Of a stretch of DNA of 64,000 nucleotides, positions 16,390-24,074 are shown piece after piece. The position numbers were made by a program, and so were the translations under genes. The stretch comes from Kitasatospora sp. NBC_00374 (GTDB taxonomy: Bacteria > Actinomycetota > Actinomycetes > Streptomycetales > Streptomycetaceae). The notes below the pieces were generated by a model. The model searched no databases, had not been told where the DNA came from, and saw only the letters and a list, made by a program, of their open reading frames with translations. The stretch's first letter is position 1. Each line of letters opens with the position of its first letter. The stretch is from NCBI RefSeq assembly GCF_041434935.1, contig NZ_CP107964.1, positions 1,798,001-1,862,000 on the forward strand, read 5' to 3'.

Positions 16390-16779
16390 ATGTCCCTCGA
16401 CGTCTCCCCCACCCTGCTGGCCCAGGCCGAGCGCGACGAGGTCGACGAGACCGCGTTCGTCGACACCGTCCGCACCTCGCTGCCCTACGCGTACCGGCTG
16501 ATCTCCGACCTCGCCGCCGAACTGCGCGGCGGTGTGGCCGAGTTCGCCGACAACACGACCGCCCCCTCGGAACCGGAGCGCGGCCAGCTGCTGCGCGCGC
16601 TGGCCAGTGACGCGATCCGGGGCAGCCTGGAACGGCACTTCGGGGTCCGCCTCGCCTTCCAGAACTGCCACCGGGTGGCGGTCTTCCACCCGGGCGCGGA
16701 GCAGGGCGAGACCTACCGGCGGTTCACCTCGGTACGGGCACAGCTGCTCAACCAGTCGCCGGAGTTCCGGGACTGCTGA
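16390..16779 (+). CDS. SCO5389-family conserved protein
   Basis: A 129-residue protein conserved across Streptomyces and close to SCO5389, with no known function. Family landmarks are MSLDVSPTLLAQAERDEVD, TSLPYAYRLISDLAAEL, the strongly conserved LLRALASDAIRGSLERHFGV and QNCHRVAVF, and the terminal QLLNQSPEFRDC. The NCH and final Cys could take part in metal binding, which would fit the Zur-like site upstream; that is inference. AAGGAG precedes the ATG. Monocistronic. Confidence 0.88.
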   Translation: MSLDVSPTLLAQAERDEVDETAFVDTVRTSLPYAYRLISDLAAELRGGVAEFADNTTAPSEPERGQLLRALASDAIRGSLERHFGVRLAFQNCHRVAVFHPGAEQGETYRRFTSVRAQLLNQSPEFRDC

Positions 16780-16795
16780 GCCCGTACCGCGGGGA

Positions 16796-17404
16796 TCACC
16801 CCGGCGGCGACCAGCCCGGATCCCGGCCGGCCAGACCGAGCAGCCTGGTCTGCGGGTCGGCGTCCGGGCCGGTCGGCACGGCGGGGGCGAACATCCCGGT
16901 CACGGAGAGGTCCCCGTAGCGCTGGACCTCGGCCAGCGCGAAACCGGCGGCCTGCGCGGACATCCGCCCGGCGCCGCCGAGCGCCCGGGCCAGATCCCAG
17001 CCGTGCACCACCGCGTCCACCGCCATCTCCCGGCAGTAGCCCAGGCCGTCCCGGTCGGCGTAGGAGAGGTGGACGGTCCGGTCCAGCGCCCCGGGAACGG
17101 CGAACGCCGCGCCCGCGGCAGCGGCCGCGGCGGCCCAGGTGCCAGCCGGGTCCGCGCCCAGCACATCGCCGTCGAAGTAGGAACCGACCTGCGCGACCGT
17201 CGCACCGGCCAGCATCTCGGGCACCCACAGCTGCTCGGCCGTCAGATGGTTGACCAGGTCGCGGACGGTCCACTCGGAGCACGGCGTGGGCAGCTCCCAC
17301 TGGCGCCGCAGGACCATGCCGACCAGCCGGTCGAACTCGGCCACGGCCTCGGTGTAGCGGTCCAGCACGTCCCGGTGGGCGTTGCGCTCGTGTTGACATG
17401 CCAT
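16796..17404 (-). CDS. TIGR03086-family (DinB/MDMPI fold) metal-binding protein
   Basis: A 202-residue protein of the mycothiol-dependent maleylpyruvate isomerase-like fold, a subgroup common in actinobacteria with unassigned substrates. The N-terminal helix bundle shows LPTPCSEWTVRDLVNHLTAE, whose histidine is the first metal ligand. A second histidine occurs in DAVVHGWDLARALG, the family signature. The ATG at 17404 begins MACQHERNAHRDVLDRY; the ribosome binding site is poor and the leader short. It diverges from the sugar kinase. Confidence 0.85.
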   Translation of the reverse strand: MACQHERNAHRDVLDRYTEAVAEFDRLVGMVLRRQWELPTPCSEWTVRDLVNHLTAEQLWVPEMLAGATVAQVGSYFDGDVLGADPAGTWAAAAAAAGAAFAVPGALDRTVHLSYADRDGLGYCREMAVDAVVHGWDLARALGGAGRMSAQAAGFALAEVQRYGDLSVTGMFAPAVPTGPDADPQTRLLGLAGRDPGWSPPG

Positions 17405-17509
17405 ACCCACACAGTGCCCCCGATGCCCCGTCGCGGCACACCGTGCGGGCCACGGTGGATGATGTGACCCGATCGGAGCCGTCCGGCCGCCGCGACCCGA
17501 GGAGCCGCC

Positions 17510-18454
17510 ATGTCCCGCCGCCAGATCACCGTGCTCGGGGAGTGCGTGGCCGACGCCTTCACCGACAGCCGTCGGGGGACGCACGGCGAGCTGGCCCTGC
17601 GGGTGCACCCGGGCGGCGGTCCGGCCAACACGGCGGTGGCACTGGCCCGGCTCGGTACCCCCACCCGGTTCCTCGGCCGGCTGTCCGGCGACGTGTTCGG
17701 CCGGCTGTTCCGGGCCCACCTCGCGGAGTCGGGAGTGGACCTGACCGGCTGCGTTCCGGCCGCCGAGGCCAGCACCCTGGCCGTCGCCGACCTGGACGTC
17801 CGGGGCCGGGCCGACTACTCCTTCCACGCCGAGGGCACCGCGGACTGGCAGTGGACGGCGTCCGAGCTGGCCGCCGAACCCGCGGGCGACCCGGTCTGCG
17901 TGCACACCGGCTCCCTCGCCCTGGTCCGGACGCCGGGCGGCCCGGTGGTCGAGGAGCTGCTGGCCCGCGCGGCGGGGCGCGCGACCGTGTCCGTCGACCC
18001 CAACGTCCGGCCGCTGCTGGTCGCGCCCGCCGCCTACCGGGAGCGGCTGACGCGCTGGTGCGAGCTGGCGGACGTGCTCCGGCTCAGCGACGACGACCTC
18101 GGCCACCTGCTGCCGGGGGCCGCCCCGGAGGAGGCCTGCGACCGCTGGCACGCCGCAGGGGTTCGGCTGGTGGTGGTCACTCTGGGCGCGGCCGGGGCGC
18201 TCGTCTCGCTGGACGGCGCGCGGGCCGCGCTGCCCGCGGAGCCCGTCACGGTGGTCGACACCGTCGGCGCGGGCGACGCCTTCACCGCCGGGCTGCTGCA
18301 CCATCTGGGCGGCCAGGGGCTGCTCGGCGGCCGACTGGACGCCCTGACCCTCGACCGGGCCGTGGAGGCCTGCCGCTTCGCCGGCCGGGTGGCCGCCCTG
18401 ACCTGCTCGGTGCCGGGCGCCAACCCGCCCCGCGCCGATCTGCTGGCCGACTGA
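17510..18454 (+). CDS. PfkB-family carbohydrate kinase (fructokinase-like)
   Basis: A 314-residue ribokinase-fold sugar kinase that phosphorylates a sugar with ATP. The N-terminal PfkB signature is GGGPANTAVALARLG (about residues 33-47). The C-terminal signature DTVGAGDAFTAG (about 246-257) contains the catalytic aspartate. Fructokinase-like SVDPNVRPLL is present. GAGGAG lies 6 bases before the ATG. No transporter or regulator for a sugar is adjacent, so the substrate is undecided; fructose is the likeliest from motif similarity. Confidence 0.88.
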   Translation: MSRRQITVLGECVADAFTDSRRGTHGELALRVHPGGGPANTAVALARLGTPTRFLGRLSGDVFGRLFRAHLAESGVDLTGCVPAAEASTLAVADLDVRGRADYSFHAEGTADWQWTASELAAEPAGDPVCVHTGSLALVRTPGGPVVEELLARAAGRATVSVDPNVRPLLVAPAAYRERLTRWCELADVLRLSDDDLGHLLPGAAPEEACDRWHAAGVRLVVVTLGAAGALVSLDGARAALPAEPVTVVDTVGAGDAFTAGLLHHLGGQGLLGGRLDALTLDRAVEACRFAGRVAALTCSVPGANPPRADLLAD

Positions 18455-18586
18455 ATCGGGGCCCACCCCTTTCTCGGGAACGCCTTCCCCCCGCCCACGG
18501 CCCCTCCGGCGCCGCCGTCCCACTCCTGCCCGCGGAGCTCACCGCTGCCGCCGACGACCTGCGGGCCCCCGCCGTCGCGGGCCGCG

Positions 18587-18610
18587 GGCCCATCCCCGGT
18601 GGGGTGGGCC
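18587..18610 (-). terminator. Hairpin between kinase and DJ-1 genes
   Basis: GGCCCATCCCC pairs with GGGGTGGGCC (one bulged T) around GGT. It sits between convergent genes, closest to the DJ-1 stop at 18624. Confidence 0.55.
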
Positions 18611-18623
18611 GGCCGCCCGCGGT

Positions 18624-19190
18624 TCACTCCACCGGCGCCTTGTCCCGCAGCACCTCGACGAAGGCCTTCATCCAGCCCGGGTGGTCCGGCCAGGCCCGGC
18701 CGGAGACCAGCACACCGTCGACCACGGCCTCGCCGTCCACGTAGCCCGCCCCGCCGGCCACCACATCGGGCTCCAGCGCCGGGTACGCGGCCGTCCGGCG
18801 GCCCGCCAGGGTGCCGCCGACCAGCGAGATCAGGGGGCCGTGGCAGAGCTGCGCGACCGGCTTGTCCAGCTCGAAGAAGTGCCGCACCACCCGCTGCACC
18901 TCGGCGTCGTTGCGCAGGTACTCCGGGGCGCGGCCGCCGGGCAGCACCAGGGCGACGTAGTCGGCCGGGTCGACCTCGGCCACCGCCAGGTCGGCCTCCC
19001 AGGTGTAACCGGGCTTCTCGGTGTAGGTGTCGAAGCCGTCCACGAAGTCGTGCACCACGAACTGCAGCCGCTTCCTGCTCGGCGCCGCGATGTGGACCTC
19101 GTAACCCTCCTCCCGCAGCCGCTGGTAGGGGTAGAACACCTCCAGCGACTCCGCCGCGTCACCGGTCACGATCAGGATCTTGGCTGCCAT
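18624..19190 (-). CDS. DJ-1/PfpI-family protein
   Basis: A 188-residue class-I glutamine-amidotransferase-like protein of the DJ-1/PfpI group, which contains deglycases, chaperones and peptidase-like members. The nucleophile elbow is AQLCHGPL with Cys116-His117, and an upstream acidic residue is in GDAAESLEVFYPYQRL. Both are typical of PfpI-like members. GAAGGGA lies upstream of the ATG, though somewhat far. A period-9 GCCGTAC repeat lies just before it. Function beyond the fold is unknown. Confidence 0.9.
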   Translation of the reverse strand: MAAKILIVTGDAAESLEVFYPYQRLREEGYEVHIAAPSRKRLQFVVHDFVDGFDTYTEKPGYTWEADLAVAEVDPADYVALVLPGGRAPEYLRNDAEVQRVVRHFFELDKPVAQLCHGPLISLVGGTLAGRRTAAYPALEPDVVAGGAGYVDGEAVVDGVLVSGRAWPDHPGWMKAFVEVLRDKAPVE

Positions 19191-19214
19191 GCCTGGGATT
19201 CCGTCCCTTCCTCT

Positions 19215-19241
19215 GCCGTACGGGCCGTACCGGCCGTACAG
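19215..19241. repeat. Three copies of a 9-bp GCCGTAC-type unit
   Basis: GCCGTACGG, GCCGTACCG and GCCGTACAG run in tandem 25-50 bp before the DJ-1 start. Each contains the palindromic GTAC. Either slippage or clustered regulator half-sites. Confidence 0.5.
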
Positions 19242-19343
19242 GGTCGACCGCGACACACACTGCCCGCTGACCGGTCGTCGGGCAACGAGGCGCACGGCGC
19301 ACAACACCGGCGCTCTGCACCCGATCCCGCGCGCCCCCCGGGC

Positions 19344-20342
19344 CTACCCGCGCTCGCCCGCCCAGGCCAGCAGTCGCTCCACCGGCCAGGTGGTGACGAT
19401 CCGTTCGGCGTCCAGCCCGGCCGCGGCGGCCCGGGCGCAGCCGTACGCCTGCCAGTCCAGCTGGCCGGGTGCGTGGGCGTCGGTGTCGATCGAGAACAGG
19501 CAGCCCGCCTCGGCCGCCAGGGCGATCAGCCGGGCGGGCGGATCGCGGCGCTCGGGACGGCAGTTGATCTCGACGGCCGTCCCGGACTCCGCGCAGGCGG
19601 CGAAGACGGCCTCGGCGTCGAAGGTGGACTCCGGGCGGGTCCTGCCGGCGATCAGCCGCCCGGTGCAGTGGCCCAGGACGTCGACCCGCGGGTTGCGGAC
19701 GGCGGCGAGCAGGCGACGGGTCATCGCCGCCCGGTCCATCCGGAGTTTGGAGTGGACCGAGGCGACCACCACGTCCAGCTCCGCCAGCAGCTCCGGCTCC
19801 TGGTCGAGCGAGCCGTCGTCGAGGATGTCGCACTCGATCCCGGTGAGCAGCCGGAACGGCGCCAGGCCGGCGCCGGCCCCGGCGACCTGCGCCAGCTGCT
19901 GCCGCAGGCGTTCGGGGCTGAGGCCGCGGGCGACCTTGAGCCGGGGCGAGTGGTCGGTGAGCACCGCCCACTCGTGCCCGAGATCCCGTGCGGTGCGGGC
20001 CATCAGACCGATCGGACTGCCGCCGTCGGACCAGTCGGAGTGCAGATGGCAGTCGCCGCGCTGGGCCGCGAGCAGTTCCTCGCCGCCCTCGGCGAGCGGC
20101 CCGGCCCGCTGCTCCAGCTCGGCCAGGTAGTCGGGGGTGCGGCCGGTCGAGGCCTGGGCGATCACCTCGGCGGTGACCGGGCCGATGCCGGGCACCCGGG
20201 CGGCCCGCGCGGCGTCCAGCGGTCCGGTCGGGAGGGCGGCGGCGGCCTCGGCCGCGGTACGGAAGGCCTTCACCCGGTACGGCGAGGCCAGCTCCCGTTC
20301 GAGCAGGAAGGCGATCCGTTCGAGTGCGGTGACCGGGTCCAT
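19344..20342 (-). CDS. PHP-domain phosphoesterase with N-terminal helix-hairpin-helix
   Basis: A 332-residue protein resembling the C-terminal half of bacterial PolX. Residues 1-70 form a helix-hairpin-helix region (ARVPGIGPVTAEVIA). The PHP domain follows, with metal ligands in GDCHLHSDWSDGG, WAVLTDHSPRLK, GIECDIL, DVVVASVHSKLR, GHCTGR and SIDTDAHAP. The polymerase part of PolX is absent. Members are phosphatases or nucleases; the substrate is unknown. The ATG at 20342 is the only sensible start. It diverges from the AurF-like gene. Confidence 0.88.
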   Translation of the reverse strand: MDPVTALERIAFLLERELASPYRVKAFRTAAEAAAALPTGPLDAARAARVPGIGPVTAEVIAQASTGRTPDYLAELEQRAGPLAEGGEELLAAQRGDCHLHSDWSDGGSPIGLMARTARDLGHEWAVLTDHSPRLKVARGLSPERLRQQLAQVAGAGAGLAPFRLLTGIECDILDDGSLDQEPELLAELDVVVASVHSKLRMDRAAMTRRLLAAVRNPRVDVLGHCTGRLIAGRTRPESTFDAEAVFAACAESGTAVEINCRPERRDPPARLIALAAEAGCLFSIDTDAHAPGQLDWQAYGCARAAAAGLDAERIVTTWPVERLLAWAGERG

Positions 20343-20418
20343 ACCGCCAGTCTGGCCCGTCGTCACCGGGCGGCGCTCGGCGAGGGATCCGACCGAGAGA
20401 TCCGACACAGAACCCTTG

Positions 20419-20434
20419 TTGACACCGTGTATAA
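20419..20434 (+). promoter_or_regulatory. Near-palindromic site over the AurF-like gene promoter
   Basis: TTGACACCGTGTATAA combines a consensus -35 (TTGACA) with a near-dyad GACAC-C-GTGT, about 80 bp before the start at 20512. Such dyads usually bind TetR-family repressors. Confidence 0.4.
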
Positions 20435-20511
20435 CTGCTTCACTCCTTGGCATGGCCGCACGCGGGACCGTCCGGCCTCCCCCTGTCCCTGCCCGCCACC
20501 GGAGCCGACCG

Positions 20512-21426
20512 ATGCGTGACGCCTCCACCGCCGCCCGCCCGCAGGACCGCGAGCAGAACGCCGAACGGCTGCTGCGCGCCTCCGCCAAGCACTCCTACGA
20601 CCCGCTGACCGCGATCGACTGGGACGCCCCGGTGGACCCGGAGCAGTTCGCCCTCCCCGCGCACCGGGTCTCGCTCCACGGCACCCCGATGTGGCACGCG
20701 CTCGGCCCGCGGCAGCGCGCCCGCCTCAGCGTCGACCAGTTCGCCAGCGCCACCTCCGCCGGCATCTGGTTCGAGCTGATCCTGATGGAGGGGCTGGTCC
20801 GGCACGTCTACGCGAGCGATCTGACCACCCGGCACGCCCAGTACGCGCTCACCGAGGTCGCCGACGAGTGCCGGCACTCCACCATGTTCGCCCGCTACAT
20901 CAGCACCGTCGGCTACCCGTCCGCGCGGCCCAGCCGCCGCGCCCAGCGGCTGGGCCGGCTGCACTTCCTCCTGAACGACACCGCGATGACCTTCGCCGGC
21001 GCGATATTCGTCGAGGAGTTCGCCGACGCGATGCAGCGCGAGATGATCCGCGACGAAGGCCTCCAGCCGCTGGCCCGCGCGGTCGCCCGGATCCACGTGA
21101 TCGAGGAGGCCCGGCACATCGGCTACGCCAAACCGGAGCTGGAGCGGCGCTGGGCCCGGATGAGCGCGCCCCGCCGGGCGGTGTTCCGGCGGGCCCTCGC
21201 CGTGCTGGCGCAGCAGTCGGTGGCGGAGATCGTCCACCCGCGGGTGTACGCGCGGGCCGGGCTGGACCCGGTCGCGGCTCAGCGGGCGGCCCACCTCAAC
21301 CCGTACTGGCGCGACGCCCGGGTCGACTGGGCGCGCAAGGCCGTCGGGTTCTTCACCGAGCTCGGCATCATCGACCGCAGCGTGGAGCCGATGTGGCGCC
21401 GCGCGGCGCTGCTCGCACCCCGCTGA
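20512..21426 (+). CDS. AurF-like diiron oxygenase
   Basis: A 304-residue ferritin-like protein of the AurF (p-aminobenzoate N-oxygenase) family. All positions needed for the AurF-type diiron centre appear present: Glu93 (FELILMEGLV), Glu119/His122 (EVADECRHS), Glu168 or 169 (FVEEFAD), and His195/Glu199/His202 (RIHVIEEARHIGYA). AurF itself oxidises arylamines to nitro compounds, but many relatives act on other substrates. No natural-product genes are nearby, so a housekeeping or stress role is as likely. The ATG at 20512 has GGAG 7 bases upstream. Confidence 0.87.
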   Translation: MRDASTAARPQDREQNAERLLRASAKHSYDPLTAIDWDAPVDPEQFALPAHRVSLHGTPMWHALGPRQRARLSVDQFASATSAGIWFELILMEGLVRHVYASDLTTRHAQYALTEVADECRHSTMFARYISTVGYPSARPSRRAQRLGRLHFLLNDTAMTFAGAIFVEEFADAMQREMIRDEGLQPLARAVARIHVIEEARHIGYAKPELERRWARMSAPRRAVFRRALAVLAQQSVAEIVHPRVYARAGLDPVAAQRAAHLNPYWRDARVDWARKAVGFFTELGIIDRSVEPMWRRAALLAPR

Positions 21427-21444
21427 CCGGGCGGGCAGGGGCCG

Positions 21445-22245
21445 CTACAGCACGGCCGACCCGGCCAGCCTGCCCAGGCCGAACGTCACCGCGGAGGCGA
21501 CCGCCACGATCAGCAGCTGGCGCACCGCCGTCCAGGCCGCGTGCCGCCCCGACCCGTAGCCCAGCGCACCGCCCACCACGAGCGAGGCGAGGGCGGTCAG
21601 CACGGTCGAGGCGGCCACCGCCGCGCCGCCCCCGGTGAAGAACCAGGGCAGCAGCGGCACCAGGGCACCGAGCGCGAACAGCAGCAGCGAACTGACCGCC
21701 GCCACCATCGGCGAACCGGCGTCCCGGGCGCTGACCCCGTACAGGATCCGCAGGCTGGTGCTCCGCGAACCGCGCCCCGCCGACACCACGCTGCGGCTCG
21801 CCCGCACCGCGGTCTCCGGGTCCAGGCCCCGGGCCCGCATGGTGCCGCTCAGATGGGCCAGGACCACCGGCGGGGAGCGCCGCCAGGCCCGCTGCAGCGC
21901 GTCCTCCATGCCCCGGGCCACCTCCACCTGGCTGCGTACCGAGACCCACTCACCGGCCGCCATCGACAGCGCGCCCGCGACCAGGCTGGCCAGCCCGGAC
22001 AGCCGCACCGTCCCGGCGTCCACGGAGGCCCCCGCCACCCCGAGGACCATGCACAGATTGGTGACCAGCCCGTCGTTGACCCCGAGCACCGCGGCCCTGA
22101 TCCCGCCCCCGGCCACCCGGTCGGCGGTGCGGCCGATCGCCGACAGCTCGTCCTCGGCGGCCCGGTCCTCGGCGTCGCTGCGCTCGGACGGGTCCCAGTG
22201 CGGCGCGAGCACCGCCCAGTCGGGGCCGGTCGCGGGTGACGACAT
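21445..22245 (-). CDS. VIT1/CCC1-family transporter
   Basis: A 266-residue membrane protein of the VIT1/CCC1 family, which exports or sequesters Fe2+ or Mn2+. A soluble acidic N-terminus precedes the first helices with the hallmark AAVLGVNDGLVTNLCMVLGV and GALSMAAGEWVSVRSQ. The cytosolic metal-binding loop follows, then three more helices (about 165-265). GAGGAGGTG precedes the ATG. It converges with the AurF-like gene with only 18 bp between stops. Metal specificity is not visible. Confidence 0.9.
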   Translation of the reverse strand: MSSPATGPDWAVLAPHWDPSERSDAEDRAAEDELSAIGRTADRVAGGGIRAAVLGVNDGLVTNLCMVLGVAGASVDAGTVRLSGLASLVAGALSMAAGEWVSVRSQVEVARGMEDALQRAWRRSPPVVLAHLSGTMRARGLDPETAVRASRSVVSAGRGSRSTSLRILYGVSARDAGSPMVAAVSSLLLFALGALVPLLPWFFTGGGAAVAASTVLTALASLVVGGALGYGSGRHAAWTAVRQLLIVAVASAVTFGLGRLAGSAVL

Positions 22246-22516
22246 GTCAGCACCTCCTCGTCGGCCAGGCTAGGGCCCGGCCGGCCGATCGTGACGGATC
22301 AGCGCGCGCCGGGCGGGTACCCGCGACCACCCGCGCGGCACAGCCGTCGACGGTCGGGCGATCTCGATCGGCACCGGTGCGATCGGGCCGGGAGCGGTCG
22401 GCGCGGGTTCGGTCGGCGCGGGGTGTCGGTCACCGGACCACTGGTGCCCGGCCGGTCCGTGGTCCCGCCGCGCAGGTCCGGGTGCGCCCGTCCGGCGGCG
22501 GGCGGACGATCGGGAG

Positions 22517-24028
22517 GTGGACACACAGGGCGCCGCAGGCGACATCCGGCTCGGGACGGCGCGGGGCCGGTGGGTGGTGCTGGCCACCGTGCTCGGCTCG
22601 GGCATGGCGATGCTCGACGGCACGGTCGTCAACGTCGCCCTCCCCCGGATCGGCACCGACCTCAACGCCTCGCTGGCGGCCCTGCAGTGGACGGTCAACG
22701 CCTACCTGCTCACCCTGGCCGCGCTGATCCTGCTGGGCGGATCGCTCGGCGACCGCTACGGGCGGCGCCGGGTCTTCCTGATCGGGGTCTGCTGGTTCGC
22801 CGCGGCCTCGGCGCTGTGCGCGGCGGCCCCGAACATCGAGGTGCTGATCTTCGCCCGCGCCCTGCAGGGCGTCGGCGGTGCGCTGCTCACCCCGGGCTCG
22901 CTGGCCATGCTGCAGGCGGTGTTCCATCCGGACGACCGGGCCGGTGCGGTGGGCGCCTGGTCGGGGCTGGGCGGCGTGGCCGCCGCCGTCGGCCCGTTCC
23001 TCGGCGGGTGGCTGGTGGACGGGCCGGGCTGGCGGTGGATCTTCCTGCTGAACGTGCCGCTGGCCGCCGTGGTGGTCCTGGTGACGGCCCGCCACGTGCC
23101 GGAGACCCGGGACCCGGCGGACCCGGGCCACTTCGACGTCCTCGGTGCGACGCTGGCCGCGCTGTCGCTGGCCGGGGTGACCTACGCCCTCACCGAGGGG
23201 CTCCGGGGGTGGTCGCTGGTCGCCGGGGTCGTGGGGGTCCTGCTCGGTGTCGCCTTCGTGTTCGCGGAACGGCGGAGCGGCAACCCGATGCTCCCGCTGG
23301 ACCTCTTCGCCTCCCGCCAGTTCACCTCCGTCAACCTGGTGACCCTCTGCGTGTACGCGGCGTTCAGCGGCGTCTTCCTGCTGCTGACCGTCCAGCTGCA
23401 GACGGTCTCCGGGTTCAGCCCGCTGGCCGCCGGGGTGGCACTGGTCCCGATCACCGTACTGATGCTGGCGCTGTCCAGCCGGGCGGGCCGTCTGGGGAAG
23501 GAGATCGGGCCCCGGCTGCCGCTCTTCCTGGGGCCGATGATCTGCGCCGCGGGGGTGCTCCTGATGCTGCGGATCGGGCCGGACGCCTCGTACTGGACGG
23601 ACGTGCTGCCGGCCGTGACGGTGCTCGGAGCCGGGATGACGCTGCTGGTCGCCCCGCTGACGGCGACCGTGCTGGCGGCGGTCGACGTCCGGCGCGCGGG
23701 CATCGCCAGCGGGGTGAACAACGCCGCCGCGCGGGCGGCCGGGCTGTTCGCGGTGGCGGCGCTGCCGGCCCTCTCCGGGCTCAGCGGTGAGGCGTACCAG
23801 GTGCCGGCGGAGGTCGACGACGCCTTCGGCACCGCGATGCTGATCTGCGCCGGGCTGCTCGCGGCGGGCGGGTTGCTGGCGCTCGCCACCGTACGGAGCG
23901 ACGCGCTCCAGCCGGACCGGCCGGTCGCCGAGCCGGACTGCGACTGGTACTGCGGGACGACCACGCCGCCGATCGGCCCCGGGCGCGGAGCTGCCGCCAC
24001 CGAGCCCGACGGCCCCGCTCCGGGATGA
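22517..24028 (+). CDS. MFS drug-efflux transporter, DHA2 type
   Basis: A 503-residue proton antiporter with about 14 transmembrane helices, as in the EmrB/QacA group. Motif A is GGSLGDRYGRRRVFLIG (helix 2-3 loop), motif C resembles LGGVAAAVGPFLGGWLVDG, and the helix-1 motif D1 is LDGTVVNVALPRI. The tail has two cysteines. The GTG at 22517 overlaps its purine-rich motif (GGGAGGTGG), so the true start may differ slightly. No regulator is adjacent. The drug substrate is unknown. Confidence 0.88.
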   Translation: MDTQGAAGDIRLGTARGRWVVLATVLGSGMAMLDGTVVNVALPRIGTDLNASLAALQWTVNAYLLTLAALILLGGSLGDRYGRRRVFLIGVCWFAAASALCAAAPNIEVLIFARALQGVGGALLTPGSLAMLQAVFHPDDRAGAVGAWSGLGGVAAAVGPFLGGWLVDGPGWRWIFLLNVPLAAVVVLVTARHVPETRDPADPGHFDVLGATLAALSLAGVTYALTEGLRGWSLVAGVVGVLLGVAFVFAERRSGNPMLPLDLFASRQFTSVNLVTLCVYAAFSGVFLLLTVQLQTVSGFSPLAAGVALVPITVLMLALSSRAGRLGKEIGPRLPLFLGPMICAAGVLLMLRIGPDASYWTDVLPAVTVLGAGMTLLVAPLTATVLAAVDVRRAGIASGVNNAAARAAGLFAVAALPALSGLSGEAYQVPAEVDDAFGTAMLICAGLLAAGGLLALATVRSDALQPDRPVAEPDCDWYCGTTTPPIGPGRGAAATEPDGPAPG

Positions 24029-24036
24029 GCGGGGCC
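24011..24036. terminator. Hairpin overlapping the end of the MFS gene
   Basis: A perfect 10-bp stem GGCCCCGCTC / GAGCGGGGCC with loop CGGGAT contains the MFS stop codon (24026-24028). It lies between convergent genes and can serve the MFS gene and purB. Confidence 0.75.
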
Positions 24037-24074
24037 GTGCGGGTGGAGCACCGACCGAGGTCGGATGACAGCTG

